Of a stretch of DNA of 64,000 nucleotides, positions 59,780-64,000 are shown one piece after another. The notes under the pieces were generated by a model that was not told where the DNA came from, ran no database searches, and saw only the letters and a list, made by a program, of their open reading frames with translations. Numbering within the stretch: the stretch's first letter is position 1; the number at the start of each line of letters is the position of its first letter. The DNA comes from Cytophagaceae bacterium (GTDB lineage: Bacteria; Bacteroidota; Bacteroidia; Cytophagales; Spirosomataceae), in NCBI GenBank assembly GCA_947460975.1, contig CANHGO010000003.1, positions 62,001 to 126,000 on the forward strand. Direction: 5' to 3'. A program made the translations under genes and the position numbers.

Positions 59780-62560
59780 TTATGGTTTATTTATACTTTC
59801 ATCAATATTAAATAATGCATTTGCCACCATAGTTTTGGCCACCAAAATAGCCGGGTCTTTAGGTACATTATTGTCAGGGCAAAGTTTTAAAAAGGCCAAA
59901 GTCTCCTTGTTATTCTTTGAATAGTAGGCCAGCATATTCGCATAAAAAGCATTTAATTTGGCCAATTTATTTTCCGAAATAGGCTTTCCAAATAAATCTA
60001 AATACCCTTTTTTAATAAATTCAGCGCCAGTGATTGGATACTTACGCGCAAAAAATTGGGATGCTTCGATGAACACCGGATCATTTAACGTGTTCAAAGC
60101 CTGCATGGGAGTATTCGTCCTGATTCTTCGAGAAAGACAAACATCTCGAGTCCCGGCGTCAAACGAAACCATCGTCGGATAGGGACTACTTCTCCGCCAG
60201 TATGTATAAAGCGATCTGCGCCATTGGTCTTCTCCATCACTCTTTTTCCATTGCATCCCACTATATGGGGCATTCCAAATACCATCGGGTTGGTCTGGCA
60301 TGACACTCGCTCCCCCCAATTTAGTGGATAATATTCCTGACCAAAGCAGCGCTTGGTCACGCAATTGTTCTGGGTTCAATCGAATTCTTGGGCCCCGAGT
60401 GATGTAGCGATTGTATGGATCTTTCTCACGCACCTTTTCCGAAACTATGGAGGATTGTTGGTAACTCGCAGACATCACGATGTATTTCAACAACTCTTTC
60501 GGTTGGTACTTAAATGTATATTGAAATTGATACGCCAAATGATCTAATAAACCTTGGTTTACAGGGGTCAGGCCTTGGCTGCCTAAGTCCTCTAAAGTTT
60601 CTACAATTCCAGTACCAAACAACTGCTCCCAAAAACGATTCACCGCCACTCTGGCTGTCAATGGATTCTCTTTTCCACCCATCCATTCGGCTAATTCTAA
60701 GCGATTTGAAACTGGTTTTTTACTAAACAAAGCTGGAATTCCCCGCGTCACTTCTTGGCCTTGATTTAGCCACGAGCCTCGGTTAAATAGTCGGGTAGGC
60801 CTAGTAAATTCCACGGGATTTTCTAATATAACGGGTGTCGTCGTTTCTGGCGATGCGGAAATAATTTGATACGCAATTTTTTGAAAATCAGTCGGTTTTA
60901 AATTGGCCGGGACCTCGGGGATCATCATCCAAAAACCGATCGAAGCCGTGTTTTGATCTGGCTTTGTTTTAGCATTTTTAAACTCCCAAACTAAGTCTTG
61001 TTTTCCAGCTAAGGAAGAAATTTTATAGAAAGCATAAGCCCAACCTTTAACCCATGTGCCCTTAGGTTTAGCATATTTTTCTTGTAGGGTTGTGTCTAAT
61101 TTTAAGCGGGCAACAATGGGCCCCGAATTAGTTCCTTGGCGAATGGTAATATAGGTAGGTGCTGGGCCAGAGTTTTTACAAGCAATCATTAAGTTTGTTT
61201 TTCCCATTAATGGCACGGCTTTAAATCGGACCGATCCTCCATTTCTTACGGCCAAATATTTGTTATCTGATAGAGCCCCGTTGACAAATTGGTCTGCCCA
61301 ATGGGGGTGAATTTTAGGTTCTACAAAACGTAAGGTTTGAGTCCACTCCTTTTGTATTTGCTTCGGCTGAGTTAATAAATAATTCTTTAAACTATCCAAT
61401 TTTCCTTGATCTTGCTGCTTAAAATGGCGATAATTAGGCGAATCGTCGGGGATATCCTCGTCCCGCGAATTATTAAAGAAGGCCATGAACTTATAATATT
61501 CTTCGTGGCGAATGGGATCGTAAGGATGTGAATGACATTGCACACAACCAAAACTTGTTCCCTGCAACACTTCCCAAGTGGTATTTACTCGATCTAAAAT
61601 GGCTGCAGTTCTAAATTCCTCATCTTCGGTTCCTCCTTCGTCATTGTTGGTTGTATTCCGATGAAAAGCCGTGGCAACATAATCGGATTCGGTGGGATTT
61701 GGCAATAGGTCGCCGGCCAATTGCTCTTTTAAAAATAGGTTGTAAGGTTTATTTTGATTGAAGGCGGAGATGACATAATCGCGGTATTTCCAAATGGTTC
61801 GCGCATCGTCTTTTTCATATCCTTTGGTGTCGGCATACCGTGCTAAATCCATCCACATCGACGCCCATTTTTCACCAAAATGTTGGGATTTTAATAATTT
61901 ATCGACTTGCTTTTCATAGGCATTGTTTGACGCATCAGCCTCAAATTCTTGATATTCTGCTGGCGTGGGTGGCAATCCAGTTAGATCTAAATAAAGCCTG
62001 CGTAGTAAATCTGGTTTTGATGCTTTTTCGGCGTGGCCTAAGCCTTGTTTTTTTTGTTCTGCGGCTACAAAATAGTCGATGTCATTAGCTTCCCAGCCCG
62101 ATTTAATTCCAATGAATGCGAGGGTTCTACTCCACCAATTGCCATTTGGAATGGAAGGCTCTTTAAGGGGCTGGTATGCCCAATGTTCTCCCCAACGTGC
62201 ACCTTCTTTGACCCAGGTGGTTAAAATATCGACCTCATCTTTTGTCAATGAAGGCCTTTGATAAGGCATTTTTTCCTCTGGATTTTTGGAATGCAATCGC
62301 TGAATGAAACTCGAGTTTTCCGGTTGGCCCGGAATGATAGCCGGCTTCCCCGACTTCGTTTTGCCCAAAGCCTCTTCTTGGAAAAGTAGGCTAAATCCAC
62401 CTTGTTTTTTCACACCGCCATGGCATGAAATACAGTTTTTATTGATGATAGGTTTGACCTGTGTGCTATAATCGATGGTGTAGCTTGGCCCAGAGCCCAT
62501 TTGGAAAAAAGTCCAAATCCCTCCTAATATCACAGCCCCAAAAAGAATGAATGCTTTCAT
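59780..62560 (-). CDS. Planctomycete-type cytochrome c protein (PSCyt1 - DUF1549 - DUF1553)
   Basis: A 926-residue exported or membrane-anchored protein. After an N-terminal helix come a cytochrome domain with haem motif NCISCHGG, the DUF1549 region (RRLYLDLTGLPPTPAEYQ; ARYADTKGYEKDDART; FGCVQCHSHPYDPI with a second C-x2-CH), a mid-protein beta module, and DUF1553 (ARVAVNRFWEQLFGTGIVET; RGPRIRLNPEQLRDQALL; RRSSPYPTMVSFDA). Function is unknown in all organisms. It is separated by 3 bases from the DUF1501 gene, its constant partner in Planctomycetes. Confidence 0.88.
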   Translation of the reverse strand: MKAFILFGAVILGGIWTFFQMGSGPSYTIDYSTQVKPIINKNCISCHGGVKKQGGFSLLFQEEALGKTKSGKPAIIPGQPENSSFIQRLHSKNPEEKMPYQRPSLTKDEVDILTTWVKEGARWGEHWAYQPLKEPSIPNGNWWSRTLAFIGIKSGWEANDIDYFVAAEQKKQGLGHAEKASKPDLLRRLYLDLTGLPPTPAEYQEFEADASNNAYEKQVDKLLKSQHFGEKWASMWMDLARYADTKGYEKDDARTIWKYRDYVISAFNQNKPYNLFLKEQLAGDLLPNPTESDYVATAFHRNTTNNDEGGTEDEEFRTAAILDRVNTTWEVLQGTSFGCVQCHSHPYDPIRHEEYYKFMAFFNNSRDEDIPDDSPNYRHFKQQDQGKLDSLKNYLLTQPKQIQKEWTQTLRFVEPKIHPHWADQFVNGALSDNKYLAVRNGGSVRFKAVPLMGKTNLMIACKNSGPAPTYITIRQGTNSGPIVARLKLDTTLQEKYAKPKGTWVKGWAYAFYKISSLAGKQDLVWEFKNAKTKPDQNTASIGFWMMIPEVPANLKPTDFQKIAYQIISASPETTTPVILENPVEFTRPTRLFNRGSWLNQGQEVTRGIPALFSKKPVSNRLELAEWMGGKENPLTARVAVNRFWEQLFGTGIVETLEDLGSQGLTPVNQGLLDHLAYQFQYTFKYQPKELLKYIVMSASYQQSSIVSEKVREKDPYNRYITRGPRIRLNPEQLRDQALLWSGILSTKLGGASVMPDQPDGIWNAPYSGMQWKKSDGEDQWRRSLYTYWRRSSPYPTMVSFDAGTRDVCLSRRIRTNTPMQALNTLNDPVFIEASQFFARKYPITGAEFIKKGYLDLFGKPISENKLAKLNAFYANMLAYYSKNNKETLAFLKLCPDNNVPKDPAILVAKTMVANALFNIDESINKP

Positions 62561-62563
62561 AAT

Positions 62564-64000
62564 TTAGGTCAAAATGGGTTTAATAACTTTACCATATACA
62601 TCGGTCAATCGGAAATTTCTTCCTTGGAATGGAAATGTAAACTCCTCATGATTAAATCCAAGGCAATGTAAAATAGTCGCCTGAAGGTCATAAATGGATG
62701 TTTTTCCATTGACCGTCGCATAGCCCAGTTCATCCGTTTCCCCAAAACTAAATCCAGGTTTTATTCCTCCACCCGCTAGCCACATCGTGAATGCGTCTGT
62801 ATGATGGTCGCGACCAAAATAGTCTTGAGTCTTTCCTTCTCGGTTTTCTTGCATCGGTGTGCGTCCAAATTCCCCGCCCCAAACGACCAAGGTTTCATCC
62901 AATAAACCTCTTTGTTCTAAGTCGATGAGCAGAGCTGAAATCGCGCGATCTGTTTCTAAACATTTTTGATGCAATCCGTAGTCGACCGATCCGCTTTTAC
63001 TCGTTCCGTGTGAATCCCAACCCCAATCAAATAATTGGACAAATCGCACTCCTTGCTCGACCATTTTGCGGGCGAGTAAGCAGTTGTTGGCAAATGCCTC
63101 TTCCCCCGGTTTGGTTCCATACAATTGATGGATGTATTCAGGCTCCTTGCTGATGTCCATGACTTCGGGCACCGAGCTTTGCATTTTATAGGCCATCTCA
63201 TATTGGGCAATTCTTGCCACCGTTTCTGGGTCGCCAAATTCCTTAAACGTCTCTTCGTTGACCGAATTGATTGCGTCAATGCTTGCTTTTCGAATATCAG
63301 CATTCACCCCATCGGGGTTTTGAATGAACAACACAGGTTCGCCGGCGGATCTACATTGGACGCCTTGGTATACGGAAGGGAGGAAGCCACTTCCCCAGGC
63401 CGACTTCCCCGCGTCGGGGTTTTTGCCGCCTGAAGCGAGGACCATAAATCCGGGTAAATTTTCATTTTCAGAGCCTAGGCCATAGGAAACCCATGAACCT
63501 AAAGAGGGCCGACCTAATCTCGCCGAACCCGTGTGCATGAGCAATTGGGCCGGCGCATGGTTAAACTGATCCGTGTACATCCCCTTTAAGAAGGTTATTT
63601 TATCGGATTGAGTGGCCAAATGGGGCATGTGGTCGGATATCCAATGTCCTGATTTTCCGTGTTGGGCAAATTTAGCTTTGGGCCCCAATAAATTAGGGAT
63701 GCCTCGAATGAAGGCAAATTTCTTTCCCTCGATCAATTCTTTGGGACATTCTTTTCCGTCAAATTTGGCTAATACCGGTTTATAATCGAACAGTTCCAGT
63801 TGGGAAGGCGCCCCAGCCATGTGCAAAAAGATAACCGATTTTGCTTTGCCAAAATGGGGAGGAATTTTAAATGCTGAGTTTTGTGGCTTGCTAGAAGTCT
63901 GGCAGTTCCAAAGGGCAGATCCCAAAGCAAGGGAACCAATACCCGTACCTAGAGTATTTAAAAAATGCCTTCTAGTCGCTAAAATAGCTTCGTTTTCAAT
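62564..64000 (-). CDS. DUF1501 protein with Tat signal, 5' end cut by the window edge
   Basis: At least 478 residues of a DUF1501 protein of the alkaline-phosphatase-like superfamily. The frame stays open to the right edge, and bases 63926-64000 code for TRRHFLNTLGTGIGSLALG, a twin-arginine signal, so the true start lies just outside; a TTG at 63925 would cut it. FLHMAGAPSQLELFDYKP, HTGSARLGRPSLGSWVSYGLG, LFDWGWDSHG and VWGGEFGRTPM are typical. The Asp and His in these motifs suggest metal binding. It is the first gene of the four-gene minus-strand operon. Its activity is unknown; the superfamily contains sulfatases and phosphatases. Confidence 0.86.
   Translation of the reverse strand: MENEAILATRRHFLNTLGTGIGSLALGSALWNCQTSSKPQNSAFKIPPHFGKAKSVIFLHMAGAPSQLELFDYKPVLAKFDGKECPKELIEGKKFAFIRGIPNLLGPKAKFAQHGKSGHWISDHMPHLATQSDKITFLKGMYTDQFNHAPAQLLMHTGSARLGRPSLGSWVSYGLGSENENLPGFMVLASGGKNPDAGKSAWGSGFLPSVYQGVQCRSAGEPVLFIQNPDGVNADIRKASIDAINSVNEETFKEFGDPETVARIAQYEMAYKMQSSVPEVMDISKEPEYIHQLYGTKPGEEAFANNCLLARKMVEQGVRFVQLFDWGWDSHGTSKSGSVDYGLHQKCLETDRAISALLIDLEQRGLLDETLVVWGGEFGRTPMQENREGKTQDYFGRDHHTDAFTMWLAGGGIKPGFSFGETDELGYATVNGKTSIYDLQATILHCLGFNHEEFTFPFQGRNFRLTDVYGKVIKPILT

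Noticed and set aside
62956..63433. Open frames of 115 (minus) and 102 (plus) codons inside the DUF1501 gene
   Set aside because: Shadows of the DUF1501 frame, which has continuous motifs.
1..64000. CRISPR arrays, insertion sequences, integrases, riboswitches
   Set aside because: No regularly spaced repeats, transposase or integrase motifs, or recognisable riboswitch cores were seen.

Overview
The window looks like a piece of a Bacteroidota chromosome, most likely a Cytophagales-type freshwater or soil bacterium. Signs of this are the TAnnTTTG/TTG promoter in front of the tRNA, weak use of Shine-Dalgarno sites, Tat-exported sugar enzymes, a Wzi outer-membrane protein, an AraC regulator fused to membrane helices, and a GH95/sulfatase catabolic gene set. 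It divides into a surface-polysaccharide biosynthesis locus (about 1-40.6 kb), one tRNA-Phe with its own promoter and terminator, a short transition zone (41-43 kb), and a polysaccharide-degradation region (43-64 kb).

Biosynthesis, part 1 (1-32.9 kb, all + strand, AT-rich, genes overlapping or nearly so). It opens with a legionaminic/sialic-acid-type block: a NeuC/LegG end, a PtmE-like CBS-nucleotidyltransferase, a NeuA/LegF CMP-sugar synthetase, a Gfo/Idh oxidoreductase and a PtmA-like SDR. These are followed by an acyltransferase, a putative glycosyltransferase and a methyltransferase. Next comes an eight-gene cassette (7.0-13.6 kb): HpcH/HpaI aldolase, KdsB-like cytidylyltransferase, 2-hydroxyacid dehydrogenase, Gfo/Idh, GmhA-like SIS isomerase, SDR, AroB-like sugar-phosphate cyclase and a cyclase-family metal hydrolase. 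I know of no described pathway with this set; it is my best candidate for a new system and probably makes a CMP-activated acidic or carbocyclic sugar. After it lie a Wzy-like polymerase, methyltransferases, a TIGR04326-like protein, a heparinase II/III-like protein, asparagine-synthase-type amidotransferase, glycosyltransferases, a polysaccharide deacetylase and an unusual DegT-FemAB fusion. The block ends with a very AT-rich UDP-L-FucNAc cassette (fnlA-fnlB-fnlC-wbuB-epimerase).

Junction. Directly after the epimerase lies a wrecked initiating phosphoglycosyltransferase gene (stops and frameshifts, 32.93-33.42 kb) and about 460 bp of non-coding debris. The base composition then rises. Part 2 (33.9-39.1 kb) encodes a UDP-glucuronate 4-epimerase-like enzyme, a GT-C membrane glycosyltransferase, a polyprenyl-phosphate sugar synthase (GT2) and a second AsnB-type enzyme; it converges on wzi, which carries a G9 homopolymer in its coding strand.

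Degradation region. A Tat-exported TIM-barrel protein, GH95 alpha-L-fucosidase, NagX/HGSNAT-like acetyltransferase and FAD oxidoreductase run on the + strand, followed by a membrane-anchored AraC-type regulator with palindromes in front. Then come a flavin-reductase-like protein, a large secreted putative glycosidase, two S1 sulfatases (both with C-x-P-S-R active sites), and a minus-strand operon of planctomycete-type genes: DUF1501, DUF1549/DUF1553 cytochrome, Tat beta-propeller and DUF2231/cytochrome/LRR. Together they suggest use of a sulfated, fucose-containing polysaccharide, although no SusC/SusD pair lies in the window. No CRISPR array, insertion sequence or prophage was seen. All names are from reading motifs by eye; no database search was possible.
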